31,969 nt of DNA from a virus. Below are positions 25,563 through 31,248 of this stretch, piece after piece (within the stretch, counting starts at the first letter, position 1; the number at the start of each line of letters is the position of its first letter). The DNA lies in IMG/VR virus record IMGVR_UViG_3300025108_000226, positions 1 through 31,969 of that record. One strand, given 5' to 3'. Made by a program: the position numbers and the translations under genes. Under the pieces are notes generated by a model that ran no database searches, was not told where the DNA came from, and worked only from the letters and a program-made list of their open reading frames with translations.

Positions 25563-27149
25563 CTAGTATCCAAATGTTGAATCTGCAGCTTGAAAACCTG
25601 CATTGTGTGATACAGGATTATAATCCCATAGAGAACTTCTAGGTCTTGTCATTATACCGTATCTGATAGCATCGTATAAGTGATCTTCAGCATTAGTATC
25701 TACATCTTCTGGGTTTCTTTTGTCTAAAGGTATGCTTGGTAGTTGAGCTATAGAATGAGTGCAAGTCGAAAAGAACACCAACCTTGGCTCATCAGTGTAC
25801 TCATCCACTTGCAAGCGGCGGTGAAGCTCGTTCTTACCTGCAACCCTTGAGCCTCGTGAACGGTCTGAAGGCCTCCACCTACATCCCTTTTGATTCATCT
25901 GCTCAGCCAAGGAAGGGCCAGTGTCACCTCTTTTGTGCCACAGGGAGCTATCCAACACGCCGTACCTTATACTACCATCTTCAGCTTCCGCTTCAAGAAT
26001 CATGTCAGCTAGATCAGTAGCTGTAACTTTAGAACAATATAACTCTCTGTAGACAACAAGCTGCTCAGAGGGTGATACAGCAAACCAGACAACGCCTGTG
26101 AAACTTCCGTAGCCGTAGTCGCAAGCTCTAAACTTAGTCCACCCTGAGGGAATTTTAAAAGGGTCCACGACATGTATGGATCTGTTCCATTCAGGAAATG
26201 CTGCACCTTCGTTGACATCCCAATTACCTTCTAGTAGTTGCTTTCTTTGATGCTCTGGTAGTGACAGAAGCATAGCTTCATAGTCACCACTATCAGCTAG
26301 GTACGGATTATCAAAGAGGCTGGCAGGTATAAACCTTCTTTTGAACAGGGGTTGTCCAGCTTTACTATGTCCTGCAGGGAAGCGTAATACCTCACCAGTC
26401 TCTATGTTCGTTGCCCAAAAAGATGTATTAACAGGTGATGGGTCAATGAACATTTTTTTAACCCAAGCATGTCCTACTCCACCTGGGTTAGTTGTAGCTC
26501 GCATATACAAACCTAAGTCTTTGTTTGCACTACGTAATCGGGATCTCATGTAATCCCACGCAAAGGGTGACTGCCACTGCGTCAACTCGTCAAACGCTAC
26601 ATAGTTAAACGCCTGTCCTTGATAGCGCATAACGTCTGTGTCTCTGTCCAAGTACGACATCCAAAGTGTGCCGCCTCTTGGTGTAGTCCACTGGCTTTTA
26701 CGCTCAGACCACTTTATCCCCGGTATAGCCTTAGGGTACAACTCTTGGCTTTTCTGTATAAGCTCTCTGAGTTCCTCTGTCGTGTGACGTACAAGAAGCC
26801 CACTAAAGTCAGGACTGTTCATATTACGTAAAGGGTCAGCTAGTGTAGCGTAACTCTTACCCCCACCCGCTGCTCCACCATATAGTACCTCACGTTCACC
26901 TGAAGCTAAGTACTCTGTCTGTGGCCCAGCGTTAGGCTTAAAGACAATGTTCTGCGATTCCTCTACATCATACTCAGGTGGTTTGACCTGCGCTGGGCTG
27001 GGTGTCGCTACTATCGGTTCCGTCTTCTTCGTAGACGAAATAGCCTGTGTAGTTTTTTTCGAGCGCTTCGATTTGTTGTAACGCTTTTTCGAGCCGCTTG
27101 GTGTAGTAGCGCTTAATTGCAGCAAGACGCTTTCTTTTTCTTTCGACAT
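25563..27149 (-). CDS. Terminase large subunit
   Basis: This is a 528-residue DNA-packaging motor. The ATPase part has Walker A GGAAGGGKS (91-99), Walker B YVAFDE (183-188) and a coupling motif ATTNPGG (218-224). The nuclease part has acidic residues at D344 (RACDYGYG), D400 (GVLDSS) and the EDHLYDAIRYG segment (488-498). The ATG at 27149 has an AGAGAG site just upstream. The first 60 residues are a Ser/Thr/Lys-rich tail coded in DNA that also encodes the end of the upstream HTH protein in another frame. There is no later good start before the ATPase domain, so the long overlap appears real. Confidence 0.93.
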   Translation of the reverse strand: MSKEKESVLLQLSATTPSGSKKRYNKSKRSKKTTQAISSTKKTEPIVATPSPAQVKPPEYDVEESQNIVFKPNAGPQTEYLASGEREVLYGGAAGGGKSYATLADPLRNMNSPDFSGLLVRHTTEELRELIQKSQELYPKAIPGIKWSERKSQWTTPRGGTLWMSYLDRDTDVMRYQGQAFNYVAFDELTQWQSPFAWDYMRSRLRSANKDLGLYMRATTNPGGVGHAWVKKMFIDPSPVNTSFWATNIETGEVLRFPAGHSKAGQPLFKRRFIPASLFDNPYLADSGDYEAMLLSLPEHQRKQLLEGNWDVNEGAAFPEWNRSIHVVDPFKIPSGWTKFRACDYGYGSFTGVVWFAVSPSEQLVVYRELYCSKVTATDLADMILEAEAEDGSIRYGVLDSSLWHKRGDTGPSLAEQMNQKGCRWRPSDRSRGSRVAGKNELHRRLQVDEYTDEPRLVFFSTCTHSIAQLPSIPLDKRNPEDVDTNAEDHLYDAIRYGIMTRPRSSLWDYNPVSHNAGFQAADSTFGY

Positions 27150-27444
27150 CTACTCTCTTCTTCAGACCATCGTGAGTTATACTTTTACCTGATTGAGTAG
27201 TCAACCATGCTGATACCTGCCTGAAAGAGTACTGCTTTAAGTGCTTCTTAGCTAACTCTAACAGTTCTAACTCTTTAGGTATAGGGTTCAGCCATTCCTC
27301 ATCTTCAGGATCAACCTCATAGCCGAAAGGTATATAGTTGCTAGTACGTGGTATGCGTTGCCAAAGCTTTACCTTAAAAGGTACTTTGGGTAACATCCAG
27401 TACTCACTCTGTAGTGGGCGCTCTTTACGTAGCCTCAGAAGCAT
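26974..27444 (-). CDS. HTH plus coiled-coil protein, alternative small terminase candidate
   Basis: This is 156 residues from the ATG at 27444. A later ATG at 27396 (140 residues, starting MLPKVPFKVKLWQRIP) is an equally possible start, and neither has a strong ribosome site. The middle has an HTH-like segment (YSFRQVSAWLTTQSGKSITH then DGLKKRV). It is followed by a basic long helix with RKRKRLAAIKRYYTKRLEKA, suited to oligomerisation. It sits exactly between the TerS-like and TerL genes and overlaps TerL by 176 bp. I recall such proteins before the terminase in marine phages, sometimes labelled resolvase-like HTH. A DNA-recognition role in packaging is inferred. Confidence 0.7.
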   Translation of the reverse strand: MLLRLRKERPLQSEYWMLPKVPFKVKLWQRIPRTSNYIPFGYEVDPEDEEWLNPIPKELELLELAKKHLKQYSFRQVSAWLTTQSGKSITHDGLKKRVDVERKRKRLAAIKRYYTKRLEKALQQIEALEKNYTGYFVYEEDGTDSSDTQPSAGQTT

Positions 27445-27802
27445 CTGTGTTCTTAGGGGGAAGTATAAACAAACCACCGCTTGACTCTACTGTCACCCTC
27501 TCAGTTTTTACAATACCTGCACGGTCTAGGATCTGTCCTGCAGCTACCATACGCTCCTTAACACCTAACTGGGTAGGATCGTCCAAAGCACTCGCATATG
27601 CCACTGCAGCCTTAGGTCCAACCCGTGACATGTATGTTTTAGTTGCATCAAAGATTTCATCTTTCAAAGCCTCTACAATAGATGCGGTAGATGATTCAGG
27701 GTTATACCCTGCAAGTTTCTTAGCTAGTACAACGTCACCACCAGCCTCTTCAAAGAGAACTTCTAAGAACTTACTTTGTTTTTCTGTAAGGTTTCGTTTC
27801 AT
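27425..27802 (-). CDS. Terminase small subunit-like protein
   Basis: This is a 125-residue protein starting 'MKRNLTEKQSKFLEVLFEEA' and continuing through a Gly-Asp-containing turn to AKKLAGYNP, the HTH pattern of small terminase subunits. A long helix 'IVEALKDEIFDATKTYMSR' and 'GVKERMVAAGQILDRAGIVK' follow, the latter being a conserved phrase of this family. It should bind the packaging site and hand the DNA to the large subunit. Its ATG overlaps the previous stop (ATGA), and AGGA lies upstream. Confidence 0.8.
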   Translation of the reverse strand: MKRNLTEKQSKFLEVLFEEAGGDVVLAKKLAGYNPESSTASIVEALKDEIFDATKTYMSRVGPKAAVAYASALDDPTQLGVKERMVAAGQILDRAGIVKTERVTVESSGGLFILPPKNTDASEAT

Positions 27803-28047
27803 TTTACTTTCCTATGGGCTTTGGTTTTAGCTGCAATCTTCTTAGGCTGAGCCACATGCTGCTTACCTGCCTTAGTGCCTTTTCGTTTAGCTCTGGTTGT
27901 AGCGGCGTACTCAGAATCGCTAAGAGACTTAATAGCCTTAGCAGGTAGATAACGCTCACCAGTTTTAGCACTAGGCTTACCACTCTTAGTACGCCACTTC
28001 TGTTTAGTCCAAGACTTTAAACTCTTTTGAGATTTAGCAAGGGCCAT
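27799..28047 (-). CDS. Small basic protein, DUF5872-like
   Basis: This 82-residue protein is strongly Lys/Arg-rich. The stretch SLKSWTKQKWRTKSGKPS followed by TGERYLPAKAIKSL and YAATTRAKRKGTKAGKQ matches my memory of DUF5872-type proteins in marine phages and some large viruses. The function is unknown. Charge and size suggest nucleic-acid binding or virion packing. The ATG shares one base with the stop of the previous gene (TAATG). GGGGGC lies upstream as a ribosome site. Confidence 0.8.
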   Translation of the reverse strand: MALAKSQKSLKSWTKQKWRTKSGKPSAKTGERYLPAKAIKSLSDSEYAATTRAKRKGTKAGKQHVAQPKKIAAKTKAHRKVK

Positions 28048-28232
28048 TACTTATAGCCCCCGCCTTTTGCTTTATACTGCTTTGCAACCATCTGTGCTTT
28101 CCTGGCACTCCATTGTCCGGGCTTTCCACCTTTCCCACCAGCTTTAACGGAAGCAACGAGGCGCTTCCGCATACTAGGCTTAGTATAATTACCCGCTGCA
28201 TTAACCGTAGACTTTTTGCCTGACTTCGCCAC
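28047..28232 (-). CDS. Small basic Gly/Lys-rich protein
   Basis: Translated from a GTG at 28232 this is a 61-residue protein (reads VAKSGKKSTVNAAGNYTKP, then QWSARKAQMVAKQYKAKGGGYK). I chose this start because GGGGA lies 6 nt upstream. A longer reading from 28265 (GTG) or 28250 (ATG) lacks a good site. Similar short proteins occur next to the DUF5872-like gene in marine phages, as I recall. It overlaps the end of the DUF1127-like gene by 32 bp and the next gene by one base. The function is unknown. A DNA-binding or virion-packed peptide is plausible. Confidence 0.75.
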   Translation of the reverse strand: MAKSGKKSTVNAAGNYTKPSMRKRLVASVKAGGKGGKPGQWSARKAQMVAKQYKAKGGGYK

Positions 28233-28341
28233 GACTGATCCCCATATCATGCAGCTCTCTGTCACTCAAATTCATGAGTATCCAGTAGTCTGCTCTTCGT
28301 TGTTGATTCTCTTGGAACCGCTTTAATAGTTTAGTAAACAT
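28201..28341 (-). CDS. DUF1127-like small protein
   Basis: This is a 46-residue gene: MFTKLLKRFQENQQRRADYW followed by ILMNLSDRELHDMGISRGEV and RQKVYG. The 'LSDRELxDxGISR' core is the hallmark of DUF1127 (YjiS-like) proteins, common in Alphaproteobacteria, where small members have been linked to RNA-related regulation. It has the strongest ribosome site of the small genes (AAGGAG, 8 nt before the ATG). That site lies inside a 9-bp inverted repeat with an extended -10 promoter at its far side, so it is probably regulated on its own. It overlaps the next gene by 32 bp in another frame. Confidence 0.85.
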   Translation of the reverse strand: MFTKLLKRFQENQQRRADYWILMNLSDRELHDMGISRGEVRQKVYG

Positions 28342-28344
28342 TGC

Positions 28345-28375
28345 ACTATCTCCTTTTATTAGGTGCGGAGATAGT
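28345..28375 (-). promoter_or_regulatory. Inverted repeat masking the ribosome site of the DUF1127-like gene
   Basis: ACTATCTCC (28345-28353) and GGAGATAGT (28367-28375) are perfect 9-bp complements around a 13-base loop. In leftward RNA from further upstream, the 3' arm holds GGAG of the ribosome site and would be paired. The far arm touches the -10 of the local promoter, so RNA started there would lack the masking arm. Confidence 0.75.
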
Positions 28376-28382
28376 TATACCA
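28374..28382 (-). promoter_or_regulatory. Extended -10 promoter before the DUF1127-like gene
   Basis: The minus strand reads TGG-TATAAC (28382-28374), a TGn extended -10 with 5 of 6 consensus bases. No good -35 is seen 15-19 bp upstream, as is usual for extended -10 promoters. The predicted start is near 28367, about 26 nt before the ATG. Confidence 0.5.
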
Positions 28383-28422
28383 CAAATGTTAGCGCTATAC
28401 TACATACAATATTGCATACCCG

Positions 28423-28788
28423 TTATCTACCAGGGTTATAGTATTCTTTTCCTGACATAGTAATACTTAAAGTACCACCCCCGTTAAACGCTACTATTTT
28501 GTCACCTCCATGCATATAAAAAACGTTACCCCCTTGAATAACATCATATACATCATTTCCTGCAACTTGTTTAGCGTTTATGATAGTATGGTACGTAGTA
28601 TCTTCTGCGTGATACCACTGTACAGAAACATTGTCATTTGAAGAAGCACCATTAGTTATATGCAGAAAGTCTACTTCTGCGTCAAAGTTACTAGGGCACG
28701 TATAAAGAACGTTACCGTTAGAACCCCCAGAAGTAGCAGTGATGCTTAGAGATTTAGTTACTGTACCATATGAACGGGCAACTACCAT
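28423..28788 (-). CDS. Beta-sandwich protein of unknown role
   Basis: This is a 121-residue protein of alternating hydrophobic/polar strands (VTKSLSITATSGGSNG, VLYTCPSNFDAEVDFLHITN, GGTLSITMSGKEYYNPGR). It resembles in style the small structural protein at 13848-14180 and other marine phage beta-sandwich virion proteins. Its place among the small basic genes, upstream of the terminase, is unusual for a tail protein. Its ATG directly follows the stop of the preceding gene (TAAATG). It might be a minor head or decoration protein. No function can be assigned. Confidence 0.75.
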   Translation of the reverse strand: MVVARSYGTVTKSLSITATSGGSNGNVLYTCPSNFDAEVDFLHITNGASSNDNVSVQWYHAEDTTYHTIINAKQVAGNDVYDVIQGGNVFYMHGGDKIVAFNGGGTLSITMSGKEYYNPGR

Positions 28789-29046
28789 TTACTTTTTATT
28801 CTTTAAGTTGTCACGCTGCTCTTTTACCATACCACCTAAGTTGTACGTCATTACTTTACCGCCTTTAGCGTATGCTTTCTTCTTCATCATACCACCCATA
28901 GCGTAACCTTTTTTCTTAACCTTACCGCCATCTTTCATGTAACCCATTTTATTACGTACATTAGTTGGTAGCTTTTTAAGTCCTGTTTCGTTAGCAGTAG
29001 GTTCCTTTAACTTACCGCCCATAGCGTAACCTTTTTTCTTCATCAT
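28789..29046 (-). CDS. Small Lys/Gly repeat protein (KKKGYAMGG repeats)
   Basis: This 85-residue protein has four related units: KKKGYAMGGKL, KKKGYAMGGMM, KKKAYAKGGKV and TYNLGGMV. The repeats are visible in the DNA as an identical 23-bp sequence at 28895-28917 and 29018-29040. GAGGGA lies 6 nt before the first of two adjacent ATGs. I recall such 'MMKKKGYAMGG' proteins in many marine phages, usually near structural genes and without known function. The repetitive cationic Gly/Tyr sequence suggests disorder and nucleic-acid or capsid-interior binding. Confidence 0.8.
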   Translation of the reverse strand: MMKKKGYAMGGKLKEPTANETGLKKLPTNVRNKMGYMKDGGKVKKKGYAMGGMMKKKAYAKGGKVMTYNLGGMVKEQRDNLKNKK

Positions 29047-29049
29047 AGT

Positions 29050-29727
29050 CTATCCCTCGTTATATAAATTGTTGAACACTCGTTGCGTATCCCATACATA
29101 ACCTACGTCTTCCTTTGAGTTGTACGTATGCTGGTTAGGCTTAAAGTCAGGAGCACCTTCGCCTGTCTCAAACCACGCAGGGTGAGTTACTCTCACTCTA
29201 TTATTGGGTAATGCAACCATGTTACCTGTATAAGGTCCAGCGTCTAGCAGTTCTAAAACGTGTGACTGCTTATGCTGCGCTGGGTCATCTGCTACTTCAC
29301 TGTCTGTGTAGTCAACTGTAAAGTAATACTTCGCAGGGTAAAACTCCCCGTCAACCTTAGCTATCCACGGTGCAGGACTTGCACGTTCTAGCTTATATAC
29401 GGAATGCCAGTGAGACATACAATCCCACGGCTGGGCCAGATAGGGTGGTAGCTCATCAGGCCATTCTTCTAAAGGTGTATCAGCTACTAAAGCGGTAAGG
29501 GGCAACCTAGCCCACATAGCACCACCATGAACGTTGTGGTCTTCTTCCGAAAGATCTGACTCACAACCCGTAAAGATAACCTGAAAGCTCAACGTCCTGT
29601 TGGGCAGAGTCGTTACTCCTACAACCATACAGTGTAGGAAATGACCTTGGTAGTCTTCTAAGTTCTTCGTGTATTCACGGCGTACCCACGCTTTGAAGTA
29701 CGGTATGCTACTCGTTAAGTAAGGCAT
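29050..29727 (-). CDS. Conserved phage protein of unknown function
   Basis: This is a 225-residue protein, Trp/Tyr/His-rich and apparently globular. It contains EYTKNLEDYQGHFLHCMVVGV, then GAMWARLPLTALVAD, PYLAQPWDCMSHWHSVY and NRVRVTHPAWFETGEGAPDF. It has no membrane span, signal peptide or obvious catalytic motif. I recall similar proteins in cyanophages and other marine phages but know of no assigned role. There is no clear ribosome site before the ATG. The preceding gene stops 5 nt upstream, so re-initiation is likely. Confidence 0.75.
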   Translation of the reverse strand: MPYLTSSIPYFKAWVRREYTKNLEDYQGHFLHCMVVGVTTLPNRTLSFQVIFTGCESDLSEEDHNVHGGAMWARLPLTALVADTPLEEWPDELPPYLAQPWDCMSHWHSVYKLERASPAPWIAKVDGEFYPAKYYFTVDYTDSEVADDPAQHKQSHVLELLDAGPYTGNMVALPNNRVRVTHPAWFETGEGAPDFKPNQHTYNSKEDVGYVWDTQRVFNNLYNEG

Positions 29728-29732
29728 ATAAG

Positions 29733-29981
29733 TTAAGCTATAATAAAATTAACTATCTGACCGTCAGGCTTACGTAGCTTATTAGGGTCAGGGTTATAGG
29801 CGTACATCTGGTTGACTAACTTCAAGTCCTCTACAGGTGTGTCAGGTGTGACTAGGTTAGGCTCTGGCTTCTCTTCTACGTTATTCCTGTGTGACCTATC
29901 TTTATCAGCTTTCTCAAACACTATGTTCTCGTGTGTCTGGAAAGGCATATTAGGTAACGGGAAGTGAGATATTAAAGTCAA
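29733..29981 (-). CDS. Small hypothetical protein, TTG start
   Basis: This is an 82-residue protein from the TTG at 29981. An ATG at 29948 would give 71 residues but has no ribosome site. The TTG overlaps the stop of a possible small upstream gene (TTGA), with GAGAAG 8 nt before it, suggesting coupling. The C-terminal half (VTPDTPVEDLKLVNQMYAYN, then PDPNKLRKPDGQIVNFIIA) looks like the conserved part. The middle is charged and probably disordered. The function is unknown. Confidence 0.65.
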   Translation of the reverse strand: MTLISHFPLPNMPFQTHENIVFEKADKDRSHRNNVEEKPEPNLVTPDTPVEDLKLVNQMYAYNPDPNKLRKPDGQIVNFIIA

Positions 29982-30079
29982 TGCTTGTTCTTCTCTGCTG
30001 TTTTCTTCTGAAGGTATCGCTGCTTCTTCAGCTTCTGTATTGGACGTTTGCGTTTAGGTAGCTTCTTGCTAGTCTTCAA
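29978..30079 (-). CDS. Possible 33-residue basic peptide, TTG start
   Basis: This short frame fills the gap between its neighbours. It starts with TTG at 30079 (AAGGA 8 nt upstream) and reads KTSKKLPKRKRPIQKLKKQ then RYLQKKTAEKNKH. Sixteen of 33 residues are Lys or Arg. It overlaps the end of the upstream gene by 11 nt and its stop overlaps the next start (TTGA). That packing supports a real gene, but the short length and TTG start leave doubt. Confidence 0.4.
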   Translation of the reverse strand: MKTSKKLPKRKRPIQKLKKQRYLQKKTAEKNKH

Positions 30080-30341
30080 TCACAGGTTCCTTAGTGCCAA
30101 ACACTCTCTCGTATGTCATATCGTTGCTGTACTCTTCAGCCCATCTATTCTCAGTAAACGTAGCAAACTGTATCAGAGCCTCTAGATCAATATCCATAGA
30201 GTTCATGTAAGTCTTCATATCTACAACATCTTGCTGTAATATCTCAATAGTGTGAGCCTGTTTTGATACCCACCACACAGCAGCTACAAGCTGTATAGCC
30301 ATCGCTGCTACAAGTGCTACAGGAAGTTTTAAATCACTCAT
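30069..30341 (-). CDS. Small N-terminally anchored membrane protein
   Basis: This is a 90-residue protein with one N-terminal membrane span (about 7-25, LPVALVAAMAIQLVAAVWWV). A short helix (HTIEILQQDVVDMKTYMNSM) and an acidic end follow. The topology, with an inner-membrane anchor and an outward helical domain, resembles inner-membrane spanins or superinfection-type proteins, but it lies far from the other lysis candidates. The ATG follows the preceding stop by one base (TAGTATG). The function is unassigned. Confidence 0.75.
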   Translation of the reverse strand: MSDLKLPVALVAAMAIQLVAAVWWVSKQAHTIEILQQDVVDMKTYMNSMDIDLEALIQFATFTENRWAEEYSNDMTYERVFGTKEPVIED

Positions 30342-30342
30342 A

Positions 30343-30621
30343 CTACCACTTTACTTTATCAGCCCAGTATGCTGCGCTAGTCTTTCCTTTAGAAATGTTC
30401 TTAGCATGGCGAGCCTTAAAAGACTTCTTACGTGCTTTCTCTCCTGCTGACTGAGGGTTTTTACCTGCACCACTAACTCCTTGCTGACCGAAGCGAATAG
30501 TCTTAATAGTGTTGCCTTCTTTAGCTACAACTACGTGTGACTTCTTAGGATGGCTAGGTGTACGCTTTGGTTTGTTGAAACCACTAACACCTGCACGTTT
30601 TAGTCTAGGATCTTTAGCCAT
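30343..30621 (-). CDS. Small basic protein, DUF6321-like
   Basis: This is a 92-residue protein. It reads MAKDPRLKRAGVSGFNKPKR, then TPSHPKKSHVVVAKEG, IKTIRFGQQGVSGAG, KKSFKARHAKNISKGKTSAA and YWADKVKW. I recognise this pattern (TPSHPxKSHxVxAxEG, IRFGxQG, SFKARHxKNIxKGKxSAAYWAxxxKW) as the DUF6321-type family found in marine phages and some large DNA viruses. The function is unknown. The strong positive charge suggests DNA binding. It overlaps the previous gene by 8 nt. Confidence 0.8.
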   Translation of the reverse strand: MAKDPRLKRAGVSGFNKPKRTPSHPKKSHVVVAKEGNTIKTIRFGQQGVSGAGKNPQSAGEKARKKSFKARHAKNISKGKTSAAYWADKVKW

Positions 30622-30871
30622 ACTCTCGTTTTCTCTTAGGGTCTAGTACTTCATAAGCCTGTAAGTGACCCTCTAAGTACATAGCACGTTCAACGTGGTC
30701 CAACGTGTACCACTCACCTGTACGTTGATATATAGCTTCACGTACATAGAACACATCCGACTTAGGTATATGTACTTTATGTAAAGCACGAGGGTTGTTA
30801 TCTGCTATAGCTTCATAAAAGTCTTCTATAACAGTTTCACTTGCATATAGTTGTACTGGTTTCTTAGTCAT
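30614..30871 (-). CDS. First gene of the leftward block, hypothetical
   Basis: This is 85 residues from the ATG at 30871. An in-frame TTG at 30877 is possible but is part of a TTGACA and lacks a ribosome site. The protein is mainly helical and charged (YASETVIEDFYEAIADNNPR, then KSDVFYVREAIYQRTGEWYT and LDHVERAMYLEGHLQAYEV). It is the promoter-proximal gene, about 170 nt downstream of the predicted start for the leftward promoter. No family is recognised. Its position would suit an early regulator or anti-host protein. Confidence 0.7.
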   Translation of the reverse strand: MTKKPVQLYASETVIEDFYEAIADNNPRALHKVHIPKSDVFYVREAIYQRTGEWYTLDHVERAMYLEGHLQAYEVLDPKRKREYG

Positions 30872-30897
30872 TGTCAAGAGTTATTTCATGTAAAAGA

Positions 30898-31001
30898 CGT
30901 ATTACAGAGATAAATGTATAAATGTAGGTAGTGTAGGAGAGGAGATACAGGATGGGAGAGACAACACTAACTGTATATATACAAATATTCTCTGTAATAC
31001 G
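30898..31001 (-). promoter_or_regulatory. 13-bp perfect inverted repeat in the leftward mRNA leader
   Basis: CGTATTACAGAGA (30898-30910) and TCTCTGTAATACG (30989-31001) are exact complements. Inside them GTATA (30916-30920) and TATAC (30978-30982), then AGTGT (30930-30934) and ACACT (30964-30968), can also pair. It lies wholly downstream of the predicted start (near 31041) and ends 27 nt before the first gene, so the leader RNA can form a long hairpin. Confidence 0.7.
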
Positions 31002-31008
31002 CTATAGT

Positions 31009-31069
31009 AGTAACTTTATAGTTATACGTTATGTAGTTACTTAGAGGATAGTAACATATTTGTAGTTAC
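31009..31069. repeat. Alternating AGTAAC/GTTACT sites over the leftward promoter
   Basis: AGTAAC at 31009-31014, GTTACT at 31036-31041, AGTAAC at 31050-31055 and GTTACG at 31064-31070 (core GTTAC 31065-31069) form an alternating inverted array. The third copy overlaps the -10, the fourth the spacer and the second the predicted start point. This is a plausible set of operator half-sites. Confidence 0.5.
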
Positions 31070-31076
31070 GTGTCAA
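31048..31076 (-). promoter_or_regulatory. Leftward sigma70 promoter for the structural block
   Basis: On the minus strand TTGACA (31076-31071), a 17-bp spacer and TACTAT (31053-31048, 4 of 6 matches) are seen, with a TGT extended -10. The predicted start is near 31041, giving a leader of about 170 nt before the first gene. Confidence 0.7.
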
Positions 31077-31107
31077 GGATTAAATACATAATGTCTATTA
31101 TTTGTTA

Positions 31108-31171
31108 GTTTAACTCTATGTTTAACTATCTTAGGTTCATATTTTCTTTGTTTTAACTTTAATGTTTAACT
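31108..31171. repeat. Four GTTTAACT-type direct repeats
   Basis: GTTTAACT occurs at 31108-31115, 31120-31127 and 31164-31171, with a one-base longer copy GTTTTAACT at 31150-31158. Start-to-start spacings are 12, 30 and 14 bp in very A+T-rich DNA. They may be binding sites for a regulator or initiator. Confidence 0.5.
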
Positions 31172-31248
31172 TAGGGCTGCTACTGCTACGCAGTTTTACA
31201 CATTTTACCCCCTGTGTCAATCCCTATTCGTACAAACTGCAGTAAAAA

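Noticed and set aside
26009-26218. Minus-strand frame of 69 codons inside the terminase gene.
   Set aside because: It lies within the nuclease-domain coding sequence in another frame and has no independent support.
28895-29040. Identical 23-bp repeats, considered as attachment-site or CRISPR-like repeats.
   Set aside because: They lie in frame within a repeat-coding protein gene and encode the same peptide unit. There are only two copies and no spacer array.
30952-31044. Plus-strand 30-codon frame (MGETTLTVYIQIFSVIRYSS...) with GGAGAGGAG upstream.
   Set aside because: It lies inside the large inverted repeat and opposite the leftward leader. It is very short, and its Ile/Val/Tyr content is what A+T-rich DNA gives by chance. 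The purine-rich loop explains the ribosome-site look.
31182-31197. ACTGC-TAC-GCAGT hairpin followed by TTTT, rightward terminator-like.
   Set aside because: The stem is only 5 bp and the T-run four bases, and no rightward gene ends upstream of it.
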